DNA of 64,000 nt from Prolixibacteraceae bacterium JC049 (GTDB taxonomy: Bacteria > Bacteroidota > Bacteroidia > Bacteroidales > Prolixibacteraceae). A program made the position numbers and the translations under genes. Positions 34,026 through 41,773 of this stretch are shown here, piece after piece (position 1 is the stretch's first letter; every line of letters begins with the position of its first letter). A model generated the notes under the pieces. The model made no database searches. It worked only from the letters and a program-made list of their open reading frames with translations, and was not told the origin of the DNA. The stretch is taken from NCBI GenBank assembly GCA_023369685.1, contig SACZ01000001.1, positions 381-64,380 of the forward strand, in the 5' to 3' direction.

Positions 34026-35308
34026 ATGGCTTTTGGGGCAATAATTGTTTGAAAGAATCCGCGGCCAAACATGAATAGTAACATGGCTAGCCATAAAGCA
34101 TGATTTCCAATGTAATTATGCCCTATAATAAATCCAGGGATAAATAAACCAAATGTGGCTATTAACATGGTGTTACGCATTGCTTTCGATGCAGTAGCAC
34201 CAATGTAAATTCCATCCCAAATGAACGATGCAAAACTAATTATTGGTACTGCAATAAGCCAAGGTAGGTATTGATTGGATGTTTCTATTAATGCCTCTTG
34301 GTTGGTAAGCAACCCCAGTATTAATTCCCCTCCCAAATAGTAGCAAACAGAAAACAATAGTGCTAAGCCTCCACCCCACACAAATAGCTTCTGAATTGCT
34401 TTGTGGTAGTTGTCTCTATCTTTAGCTCCCAGGTACTTTCCAATGATTGCTTCTCCGGCAAAGGCAAATCCATCGATGAAATACGAGAAAAAGAATAAGA
34501 ATTGTAATAGCAGTGAGTTTACAGCTAGTACAGTATCATCTATACTGGCCGATTTCGAAGTGAAGAACGAAAATACCCCTATGATGCAGAATGTACGGAT
34601 CATGATGTCGCTATTCACTTTGAAGAACAGTTTTAGTTTACTCAGTTGAGTGATTGCTTTCCATTGCCAATACCTGAAAACCCAATTGAAATCTTTTTTT
34701 AGGTAGAAAAGAGCTGTGGCAAAACCAGAGTATTGAGCCAATAATGTTCCCAATGCAACTCCTTCCGATTTCATTCCAAAACCGAAAACAAAAAGCAAGT
34801 TGAACAGGATATTTAGAACATTTATTACCAGTGCTATTATCATTGGTATACGAGCATTTTGCATTCCTAAATACCAACCATTGAAAGCAAAAAGCGAAAT
34901 GGTTGCAGGAGCTGCCCAAATGCGGATATAGAAATATTCCCGAGCCAATTGTTCTACCTCTTGTCCTCCTCCAATTAGATTGAAGCTAAGAAACTCGATC
35001 GGAATTTGGAATAGAATTAAAAGAGATGCTCCAATGAATGCAGTGAGCGTCGAACGAAAAAGGTTTAGAGCTTGTTCTTGTTTGTTTTTTTCTCCAAAAG
35101 CCTGTGCTGTGAAACCACTGGTTCCCATTCTCAGAAAAGCAAAAGCCCAGTAAAGCACATTGAATATCATTGTTCCTAGTGCAATGGCTCCAATGTATTT
35201 CTCCGATTCCATGTGCCCCATTAAAGCCAGGTCGATAATACCAAGCAGAGGAATGGTAATGTTTGAAACAATATTAGGGATGGCCAGTTTTAATATTTCT
35301 CTATTCAC
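34010..35308 (-). CDS. MATE family multidrug/metabolite efflux transporter
   Basis: The 432-residue protein has 12 predicted membrane segments. The N-terminal half has the MATE pattern LAIPNIVSNITIPLLGIIDLALMGHMES and FLRMGTSGFTAQAFGEKN. The second half opens with DSTF-like FKVNSDIMIRTFCIIGVFSFFTSKSAS and continues FIDGFAFAGEAIIGKYLGAKD. MATE (DinF-type) proteins export drugs or metabolites against H+ or Na+ gradients. Asp residues in the first helices (IIDLALMG) and in FIDGFAF are candidate ion-coupling sites. The substrate is unknown. It is a single gene, with no regulator next to it. Confidence 0.93.
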   Translation of the reverse strand: MNREILKLAIPNIVSNITIPLLGIIDLALMGHMESEKYIGAIALGTMIFNVLYWAFAFLRMGTSGFTAQAFGEKNKQEQALNLFRSTLTAFIGASLLILFQIPIEFLSFNLIGGGQEVEQLAREYFYIRIWAAPATISLFAFNGWYLGMQNARIPMIIALVINVLNILFNLLFVFGFGMKSEGVALGTLLAQYSGFATALFYLKKDFNWVFRYWQWKAITQLSKLKLFFKVNSDIMIRTFCIIGVFSFFTSKSASIDDTVLAVNSLLLQFLFFFSYFIDGFAFAGEAIIGKYLGAKDRDNYHKAIQKLFVWGGGLALLFSVCYYLGGELILGLLTNQEALIETSNQYLPWLIAVPIISFASFIWDGIYIGATASKAMRNTMLIATFGLFIPGFIIGHNYIGNHALWLAMLLFMFGRGFFQTIIAPKAIYRLL

Positions 35309-35432
35309 AGCGTAAGTTTTAGTGCCTCAAAGAAACAAAAAATAAATTTTTCAAATGGCATTCAACCTTTTAAGTGAAGGGAATGTTAATAGAAAAAGAT
35401 AATCGAATCTGAATAACTTAAAATAAAGAATT

Positions 35433-36032
35433 ATGTCATTTGAATTACCCAAATTAAATTATTCTTACTCCGCTTTGGAGCCATATATCGATGCACAAAC
35501 GGTAGAAGTACATTACTCGAAGCATCATCAAGGATACACCAATAATCTGAATAATGCAGTTGGTGGTTCAGAATTGGAAGGAAAAACCATTGAAGAAATT
35601 CTAAATGGTGTTTCTGCCCAATCGGTAGCTGTTCGAAATAATGGAGGTGGTTTCTACAATCACAATCTTTATTGGGATGTATTAACACCAGGTGGAGCCA
35701 ATCGCCCGGAAGGAGATTTGCTGAAAGCCATTGAAAATGATTTTGGATCGTTTGATCAATTTGTTGACAATTTTGCCAAAGCTGCTGCTACTCGATTTGG
35801 TTCGGGATGGGCCTGGCTGGTGAAACAAGGAGATAAATTGGTCGTTAGTTCAACACCAAACCAGGATAATCCATTAATGGATGTTGCAGATGTACAGGGT
35901 ACTCCTGTGTTGGGAATTGATGTATGGGAACATGCTTATTACCTAAAGTATCAAAACCGTCGTCCAGAATATATCAATGCATTTATGCAAGCTGTAAACT
36001 GGGATATTGTTAATGATTATTACAAAAAATAG
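35433..36032 (+). CDS. Superoxide dismutase, Mn-type
   Basis: The 199-residue enzyme has metal ligands H27 (VEVHYSKHH), H77 (FYNHNLYW), D163 and H167 (IDVWEHAYY). It has GGGFYNH where the Fe enzyme in this window has AQVWNH. A Gln (Q144, TPNQDNPLMD) sits at the C-terminal position typical of manganese enzymes. It may therefore be Mn-specific or cambialistic. There is no signal peptide, so it acts in the cytoplasm. The pair gives the organism two dismutases of different metal class, which would let it switch with iron supply; that use is inferred. A strong hairpin follows the stop codon. Confidence 0.94.
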   Translation: MSFELPKLNYSYSALEPYIDAQTVEVHYSKHHQGYTNNLNNAVGGSELEGKTIEEILNGVSAQSVAVRNNGGGFYNHNLYWDVLTPGGANRPEGDLLKAIENDFGSFDQFVDNFAKAAATRFGSGWAWLVKQGDKLVVSSTPNQDNPLMDVADVQGTPVLGIDVWEHAYYLKYQNRRPEYINAFMQAVNWDIVNDYYKK

Positions 36033-36122
36033 TACAGTAATCTTATAAAAATTGGATAACCAATATAACGAATTTATTAACGAATAAATCAAGTATCTCA
36101 AAACCTGAATATCCAATTAATG

Positions 36123-36157
36123 ATGGAGTGTTTTATTTAAAATGCTCCATTTATTTT
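36123..36157. terminator. Hairpin terminator between Mn-type SOD and the convergent lipoprotein gene
   Basis: A 13-bp stem (36123-36135 with 36138-36150, two G-U pairs) is followed on the plus strand by TTATTTT. The minus-strand gene stop is at 36151-36153, so the hairpin begins right after it. Confidence 0.7.
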
Positions 36158-37827
36158 ATCCGTATTTCATCTAAAAGCCATTTGTTTGAAGCATTTCCCC
36201 ATTGATCTTTCGTTGTTTTCAATAACCAAATGGTAGAATCATCTTTCGATATAAATAAGTATTTCGCTAGTGTTGGAACAACTTTAGAGTTCCCATTCTC
36301 TACGATATAATATGGTGGGATTTCTAATTTCTCTTCAAGAGTATACGATTCATCACTGTAAACTTCAAGTGTACTGCTGTTTTCAGAATTATATACTTCA
36401 TGACACAGGTAAATGCGTTTGTTGTTGGTAGAATGAACTAATGCACTAACTGCTTCTCCAGAATTATTAGAACTTAGTATCCCTTTGGTCAACAAATCAT
36501 CCATGTGATAAGGAGGATTCTCATTGAATTCAGGGATATTAAATACCTTACTGTACCCTGAAAATATTTTAGTACCATCCTCTGAAAACCAAAATGGGTA
36601 GATACTTTGATGCCAGTAGTTAACTGTATTATTACAAATACCATTTTTAATGTCGAAAAGCAAAATACCGGAAGGGCTTATACCTTTTCTACTTCCTACC
36701 ATTAACGGTTTACCAGGAACTTTTTTTAACATGGTCGACTCATAGATATTGTGACGACCTTCCTGTGTTTTACTTATAGTTTCAGTTTTTAGGTTCAAGG
36801 TTCGAATTTGAGCAGGATTATCATCGTGTATTAAACTGAAGTGAGCAAAGTCGTTATCGAGAGCAACATCGAAAGCTGTATTTTCAATAGGAATAGCTTT
36901 ATTGCTTTTGGTGTTCAGGTCAATAACAATGAACTGGCTGGCCTGTGTACCTATGATTGCTTTTGTTCCATCTTCCGAAATATTCATGCACGACGGAGGA
37001 TGTGGAAGTTCCAATGCGTATGTTTTACCATTAGCACCTTCTTTTTCCATAAAACGATTAGGATTTTTAGTTAAAATATACAGCTTGTCGTTTTTCTTAT
37101 TGAATTCAGCATCGATTACTTCTCCTTCAATTGCAACAGAGGTATTAACTTTCCGAACTACCTGCATCGATACATTGATAGTTACTTCAGGAGTAAGTGA
37201 ATTATTTGCAAATACAATTTCTCCGTTATAGTTTCCTTCTTCTAATCCAGATCTGTTCACATTTAGTGTTACTGCCTGTCCATTTGAAGGATAAACTCTA
37301 CCATTAAGAATATTTGCTGCAAGCCATTTCGGAATTTGAGTTATTTCCCAACTCAATTCTTCTCCATCACTGGTGTTTAATATATCTAAATCGAAATGAT
37401 TTGTTTCTTTAAAGTCAATAGACATGGCAGACAGAGAAATAGAAGGAGGATTTAGGTTTTTGAATTGTATGGGAATTTGAAGTTGAGCCCATCCTTCGAC
37501 GTAAATTACTATTGATGCATTATTAATTTCATTATCCATTAGAAATTCAGGAAGAATTGATTCAATTTCCAGTTGTGCAACTCCATTGAGAAAATGGCCT
37601 TTCATTTTTCTAAGTTTCATCCATTTGGGAAGCATTTGTACTTCAAAATTGAAGTTTTTAGCAGGTGGGATGCTTAGGCCAATGCTTTCAGGGACCTGTT
37701 TTTTGCGAATTTCAATAGTTTGTTCTAACCGATAACTCTTAACAGGTTCTTTTAGAAAATCTTTATCACACGAATTAAAGAATCCGATGAGTAATATGGC
37801 AATAATTGGTAAATATATATGTTTCAT
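36151..37827 (-). CDS. Lipoprotein with Ig-like front and propeller-like C-terminal half
   Basis: The 558-residue protein has a lipobox FFNSC (Cys near residue 20). The first 230 residues hold two BACON/Ig-like domains (LSIPPAKNFNFEVQMLPKWMKL, GEELSWEITQIPKWLAANILNG). Segments repeating DAEFNKKNDKLYILTK, MNISEDGTKAIIGTQASQFIVIDL and YPFWFSEDGTKIFSGYSKVF then suggest a beta-propeller. Such chains occur in envelope binding or sensing proteins of Bacteroidota, but I can name no ligand. Its start codon is 12 bases after the stop of the barrel gene, which is transcribed first, so they form an operon. A surface-exposed role is inferred. Confidence 0.75.
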   Translation of the reverse strand: MKHIYLPIIAILLIGFFNSCDKDFLKEPVKSYRLEQTIEIRKKQVPESIGLSIPPAKNFNFEVQMLPKWMKLRKMKGHFLNGVAQLEIESILPEFLMDNEINNASIVIYVEGWAQLQIPIQFKNLNPPSISLSAMSIDFKETNHFDLDILNTSDGEELSWEITQIPKWLAANILNGRVYPSNGQAVTLNVNRSGLEEGNYNGEIVFANNSLTPEVTINVSMQVVRKVNTSVAIEGEVIDAEFNKKNDKLYILTKNPNRFMEKEGANGKTYALELPHPPSCMNISEDGTKAIIGTQASQFIVIDLNTKSNKAIPIENTAFDVALDNDFAHFSLIHDDNPAQIRTLNLKTETISKTQEGRHNIYESTMLKKVPGKPLMVGSRKGISPSGILLFDIKNGICNNTVNYWHQSIYPFWFSEDGTKIFSGYSKVFNIPEFNENPPYHMDDLLTKGILSSNNSGEAVSALVHSTNNKRIYLCHEVYNSENSSTLEVYSDESYTLEEKLEIPPYYIVENGNSKVVPTLAKYLFISKDDSTIWLLKTTKDQWGNASNKWLLDEIRIK

Positions 37828-37839
37828 GATGAGGGAGGG

Positions 37840-38721
37840 TTAAAAGAAAAATGAAAAACCTAAACAGATATCAAGAGCAGATAAGTTTTCGTAATGATCT
37901 TTGTCTAACTCGACAGTTTGCTTGTGGTTGTAGGTCTCTTGTTTTACTTTTTTGAGCTTGCTGCTGAATAGGGAAGTGGCAAGTTGTACAGATAGGTATT
38001 GCGAGATGAAATATTGAGCGGCAATTTCCAATTCGTAGGCTAATGCACTGCCTGTTATTAATCGAGGGGTGTTTAAATGAGAAAGTTCATCTCTATAACT
38101 GGCTACTCCCATATTAAAAGCTGAAGAATAGAACCATTTTTCGTTAGCACTTCGTTCTTGCGCCATCCAGCTTAATCCATAAAACTGAATAAATATGTCT
38201 TCCTTTAATTCTCCATATAACAGGTGTACATTGTCTTGTGGGTCGAAAGTGCCATTGTAACTGGATTTACTTGAAAAGAAGCGATATTTAACACCTAATC
38301 CGTGGTTGCGGAATGTTTGTTTTGAGTTTAACAAGTAGTGGGCCGATGCCGAAACGTTATAACCTTTTTTCTGTGATTGATAATACTCTTTTGCTTCAGA
38401 TCTGGTAACCCCTTGGCGAACCAATTGGTCTATTGCTGGATCAATATCTCCAAATCGAAAAGAAAGCCCTGATTTAAGTTGAAAGACAAAACGTTTTTCA
38501 GGAGACTTAGAAACAAGTTCCGAAATAGCTGATAAATTTTTTCTTGGAACCTTGTAAATTATTGAAATGCCATCTTTCACCTCTTTTATTGTGAGGTTCT
38601 TTCTGTTAATCATTAAGATTTCACAAGGGATAGTGTCTTTCCCGTGAGGAACAATATATTCTTGAGAATTACTCAATAGAGTAACCAACATTAAGATAAG
38701 TAGGTTAAAAAAGAATTTCAT
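37840..38721 (-). CDS. Outer membrane beta-barrel-like protein, upstream partner of the lipoprotein
   Basis: From the ATG at 38721 the protein has 293 residues. The signal peptide is about 1-18 (FFNLLILMLVTLLSNSQ). A soluble-looking start follows (EYIVPHGKDTIPCEILMINRKNLTIKEVKDGISIIYKVPRKNLSAI), of the kind that describes conversion of an unknown to a pathway value in many Bacteroidota outer membrane proteins. Amphipathic strands then run to a Phe-rich end (LDICLGFSFFF). It resembles DUF-type barrel proteins of unknown role. The frame is open to 38760, but the signal peptide fits best from 38721. It precedes the lipoprotein gene by 12 bases. Confidence 0.72.
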   Translation of the reverse strand: MKFFFNLLILMLVTLLSNSQEYIVPHGKDTIPCEILMINRKNLTIKEVKDGISIIYKVPRKNLSAISELVSKSPEKRFVFQLKSGLSFRFGDIDPAIDQLVRQGVTRSEAKEYYQSQKKGYNVSASAHYLLNSKQTFRNHGLGVKYRFFSSKSSYNGTFDPQDNVHLLYGELKEDIFIQFYGLSWMAQERSANEKWFYSSAFNMGVASYRDELSHLNTPRLITGSALAYELEIAAQYFISQYLSVQLATSLFSSKLKKVKQETYNHKQTVELDKDHYENLSALDICLGFSFFF

Positions 38722-39207
38722 TGTGTAGTATGATGTATGATTGAAAATATAAAATTGCATAAAATTAATGAGTGGTAAAAATATTAATATGTTTATTTGA
38801 ATGAGAGAGGAGAAATGATATAAAACAAGATTTTAAGCCAAGGAAAGAATTACTTAATGTTGACTGTGTTTGTATATGACTCAGATATTTAATAGTTTAA
38901 AGATGTGTTGATAGTGTTTTGTGTATAAGAGTAATTTCAATTTCTGATAGTTGCTGATTTTTATTGTGTATATTTGCATCGAATTTGAATATGAAGAATT
39001 ACACGTTTTATTTCCTTACAGTTATTTACTACGTATTTTTCTCCTTAACCATTTTCAGTATTGAAGTAGTAGTGGGGATATAAGAGAGAGGTACTTTGTT
39101 TACTTTCCATTATACTTTGCTACTTAAAACACGCATAGGACTTGTTGCCTGTGTTTGTTATATTGTAACGAAAAGAAATAATTAATAACAGAATAATACA
39201 TTAAGCT
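38722..39207 (+). other. Intergenic region with a long possible leader of the cold-shock gene
   Basis: TATATTTG at 38969-38976 is an exact TAnnTTTG -7 match, so transcription could begin near 38983. That would leave about 225 bases of leader before the cold-shock gene, as in many cspA-type mRNAs whose leaders respond to temperature. Inside lies a 30-codon ORF (38991-39083), listed separately. The first 240 bases of the interval, next to the divergent barrel gene, show nothing I can name. Confidence 0.5.
38991..39083 (+). CDS. 30-codon hydrophobic upstream ORF in the cold-shock leader
   Basis: The frame starts ATGAAGAATTAC at 38991 and ends TAA at 39081-39083. The peptide is a single hydrophobic helix candidate (YFLTVIYYVFFSLTIFSI) with MKN before it. 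It begins only about eight bases after the expected transcription start, close to leaderless. It could be a membrane microprotein, a leader peptide or chance. Confidence 0.3.
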   Translation: MKNYTFYFLTVIYYVFFSLTIFSIEVVVGI

Positions 39208-39399
39208 ATGTTAGAAGGTAGAGTAAAATGGTATGACCCAACAAAAGGGTTTGGTTTTATTGAAGTTGAAGGTAAAAAAGATGTATTTGTACATCGTTCA
39301 GGCCTTGAAAGACCATTTGATGGTTTAGAAGAAGGACAAGAAGTTGTTTTTGATGTTAAAGACAGTGAAAAGGGAGAAGTTGCAATAAACGTAAAATAA
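39208..39399 (+). CDS. Cold-shock protein (CspA family)
   Basis: The 63-residue protein is one cold-shock domain. RNP1 (KGFGFIEV) and RNP2 (DVFVHRSGL) are present, with the conserved first strand GRVKWYDPTKGF. These small proteins bind single-stranded RNA and DNA, melting structures at low temperature. The protein is shorter than E. coli CspA by about seven residues, typical for Bacteroidota. A long possible leader precedes it. A basic protein with a second cold-shock domain follows on the same strand after 114 bases. Confidence 0.95.
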   Translation: MLEGRVKWYDPTKGFGFIEVEGKKDVFVHRSGLERPFDGLEEGQEVVFDVKDSEKGEVAINVK

Positions 39400-39429
39400 T
39401 TGCTGCAGCTACTTTGAATTATTATACAG

Positions 39430-39467
39430 CTACTCTCTTTGTGTGAATTGATCTTCAATGAGAGTAG
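39430..39467 (+). other. Hairpin between the two cold-shock genes
   Basis: CTACTCTC (39430-39437) and GAGAGTAG (39460-39467) form perfect 8-bp arms with a 22-base loop. The T-run (39480-39485) is 13 bases further on, so this is not a standard terminator; partial attenuation is possible. Confidence 0.4.
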
Positions 39468-39513
39468 TTGGTTTGAGAATTTTTTAGTTATTCCAATTAA
39501 AACAAAATATTGA

Positions 39514-39960
39514 ATGGCGAGATCCAAGGAAACTTTTGGTAAAAAAGATGTAAGAAGTAAAAAAGAGAAGAAGAGAAAAGAGAAGGAAAAGAAACGTCTT
39601 GAGAGAAAAGAGCAAGGCAAGAAGGGGAATTTTGATGATATGATAGCATGGGTTGATGAGAATGGAATGATAACTGATACTCAACCTGATTTGACTCAGA
39701 AGAAAGAAATTAAAGCTGAGAATATTGAAATTGCTATTCCAAAGGCAGAATTTAGAGTAAATCTTCGAATTCGAACTGGTAAGTTGAAAAGCTTTGATGA
39801 AATGAAAGGTTTTGGCTTCATTGTAGATTCAGAAACTCGAGATTCTATTTTTGTACATCAGAGCGATTGTGAATCGGAATTAAAGGCTGGTATGCTTTTG
39901 CAATTCGAAACTGAAAAAGGTTTGAAGGGCTTGAAGGCAGTAAATGTAAAGCCTGTTTAA
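39514..39960 (+). CDS. Cold-shock domain protein with a basic N-terminal extension
   Basis: The 148-residue protein has a strongly basic tail (about 1-38: GKKDVRSKKEKKRKEKEKKR), then a short acidic linker. A cold-shock domain fills about 85-148: TGKLKSFDEMKGFGFIVDSE, DSIFVHQSDCES, KGLKAVNVKPV. The Lys-rich arm should bind nucleic acid non-specifically, and similar tailed cold-shock proteins are found in Bacteroidota. It probably works in RNA or ribosome handling. It lies 114 bases downstream of the first cold-shock gene with no clear terminator between, so co-transcription is possible. The C-terminal end faces the convergent lpdA gene. Confidence 0.88.
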   Translation: MARSKETFGKKDVRSKKEKKRKEKEKKRLERKEQGKKGNFDDMIAWVDENGMITDTQPDLTQKKEIKAENIEIAIPKAEFRVNLRIRTGKLKSFDEMKGFGFIVDSETRDSIFVHQSDCESELKAGMLLQFETEKGLKGLKAVNVKPV

Positions 39961-39975
39961 TTCATTCAGATAGAG

Positions 39976-40008
39976 TCAAAAAAAAGCTGCTCCCCTATGG
40001 AACAGCTT
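39976..40008 (-). terminator. Intrinsic terminator after lpdA
   Basis: On the minus strand AAGCTG...CAGCTT form the stem and the T8 run follows. On the plus strand no T-run follows, so this acts on the leftward gene. Confidence 0.8.
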
Positions 40009-40037
40009 CTATGTTTTGACTTGTTAAAGCACAATTT

Positions 40038-41429
40038 CTAAAGGTGAATTACCTCATCGTATGCAGCAGCGGCAGCTTCCATTACAGCTTCACTCATTGT
40101 TGGGTGAGGATGAATTGCCTTTATTAGTTCGTGGCCAGTAATTTCTAGTTTACGAGCTACGACTAGTTCTGCAATCATTTCAGTTACGTTGGCTCCAATC
40201 ATATGGGCTCCTAAAAGTTCGCCATATTTTGCATCGAAAACCAATTTCACAAATCCGTCGGAAGCTCCGGCAGCTTTGGCTTTACCCGATGCTGAGAATG
40301 GGAATTTACCCACTTTAACTTCATATCCGGCTTCTTTGGCCATTGCTTCAGTCATTCCAACAGACGAAACTTCTGGTGAAGTATAAGTACATCCAGGAAT
40401 GTTCTTATAGTTTACAGGCTCTGGATTTTCTCCAGCAATTTTTTCAACACAAGTAATACCTTCGGCAGATGCTACGTGGGCCAATGCTGGTCCATGAACA
40501 ATATCACCAATTGCATAAACACCTTCTATATTGGTGCGGTAATAATCGTCCACTTTTATTTTGCCTTTTTCTTGCTCGATTCCAAGCTCTTCAAGACCGA
40601 TATTTTCTAGGTTCGGAGTAACACCAACAGCCGATAGTACTACTTCTGCTTCGTGTACTTCTTCTCCTTTTTTCGTTTTGATGGTTACCTTACAAAGGTC
40701 TCCCGATGTATCAACAGAAAGAACTTCTGCACTCGTCATCACCTTCATCTTCATTTTCTTAAATGAACGTTGAAGATTCTTCGAAATTTCTACGTCTTCG
40801 TTAGGAACAATGTTAGGTAAGAACTCTACCAATGTCACTTTCGTTCCAATTGACTGATAGAAATTGGCAAATTCACTACCAATAGCACCCGATCCTACTA
40901 CAATCATGCTTTCAGGTTGCTTAGGAAGAGTCATTGCCTGGCGATAGCCAATGATCTTTTCTCCATCCTGAGGTAGATTAGGAAGCTGCTTTGAACGAGC
41001 TCCTGTAGCCAAAATAATATGCTTGGCTTTTACCTCTGTTACTTTTCCGTCAGCATCGGTAACTTCAACTGTTTTGTTATCCTTCAGTTTTCCAAAACCG
41101 TTGATAACTTCTATCTTATTTTTCTTGAAAAGAAATTGAATTCCAGTACTCATGGCAGCAGCAACATTGCGACTGCGTTCAACCATTTTAGGAAAATCGG
41201 CTTTTACTTCTCCTTCAATGCTTACACCATAGTCGGCAGCATGTTTGGCATATTCAAATGCCTGAGAGCTTTTTAAAAGCGATTTGGTTGGAATACATCC
41301 CCAGTTAAGGCAAATACCTCCAAGGTTTTCTTTCTCAACAACTCCTACTGTCATGCCCAATTGAGCAGCTCTAATGGCAGCGACATATCCTCCGGGACCG
41401 CTTCCAACAACAACTAGATCAAAATTCAT
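40038..41429 (-). CDS. lpdA: Dihydrolipoyl dehydrogenase (E3)
   Basis: The 463-residue flavoprotein reoxidises dihydrolipoamide of the 2-oxoacid dehydrogenase or glycine cleavage complexes with NAD+. The FAD motif GSGPGGYVAAIRAAQLG, the redox disulfide C40/C45 (GGICLNWGCIPTKS), the NAD site VVGSGAIGSEFANFYQSIG and the second FAD motif YAIGDIVHGPALAHVA are visible. The C-terminal His-Glu pair lies in HPHPTMSEAVMEAA. No E1 or E2 gene is adjacent, so its complex is encoded elsewhere. It is a single-gene unit, with hairpin sequences before its start (41542-41577). Confidence 0.97.
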   Translation of the reverse strand: MNFDLVVVGSGPGGYVAAIRAAQLGMTVGVVEKENLGGICLNWGCIPTKSLLKSSQAFEYAKHAADYGVSIEGEVKADFPKMVERSRNVAAAMSTGIQFLFKKNKIEVINGFGKLKDNKTVEVTDADGKVTEVKAKHIILATGARSKQLPNLPQDGEKIIGYRQAMTLPKQPESMIVVGSGAIGSEFANFYQSIGTKVTLVEFLPNIVPNEDVEISKNLQRSFKKMKMKVMTSAEVLSVDTSGDLCKVTIKTKKGEEVHEAEVVLSAVGVTPNLENIGLEELGIEQEKGKIKVDDYYRTNIEGVYAIGDIVHGPALAHVASAEGITCVEKIAGENPEPVNYKNIPGCTYTSPEVSSVGMTEAMAKEAGYEVKVGKFPFSASGKAKAAGASDGFVKLVFDAKYGELLGAHMIGANVTEMIAELVVARKLEITGHELIKAIHPHPTMSEAVMEAAAAAYDEVIHL

Positions 41430-41541
41430 AATGATTCTCTTATATTGAACTAATTACTTTAAAAATTATAACTGAATATTAACGGCATAGGTAGTTAAAA
41501 GTTCAGCTTTAAAGTGTGATTTTTGTCTCATTAAAATATGC

Positions 41542-41577
41542 CGTGAGATAGATTTTAACAGGGTAAAAGGTCTCACG
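41542..41577. other. Inverted repeat upstream of lpdA
   Basis: CGTGAGA (41542-41548) pairs with TCTCACG (41571-41577) with a 22-base loop, about 115-150 bases upstream of the lpdA start. It may be a weak operator or leader hairpin. Confidence 0.25.
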
Positions 41578-41682
41578 TGGCTTTTAAAGATACAGATTTG
41601 TTGCTAGTTATCAATAGAGAGAAGGCTGCTGAGTATCGAGAATAATAAGGGAAAGAATAAAATAGGTGAGGGACAATACAAG

Positions 41683-41731
41683 TAAAAGTTCATTTACAGC
41701 CGAAAAGGAATTCGGTATAAATGAACTTTTA
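41683..41731 (-). terminator. Long hairpin downstream of the TlpA lipoprotein gene
   Basis: Perfect 14-bp arms TAAAAGTTCATTTA (41683-41696) and its complement (41718-41731) enclose a second CCGAA/TTCGG pair. Only a short T-run follows on the minus strand (CTTTTACTT). It lies 43 bases beyond the TlpA stop codon, so it is the likely transcript end. Confidence 0.6.
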
Positions 41732-41773
41732 CATTAGGCTGGAAAGCCATTTCACTAAAATGTTGATTGGCGA

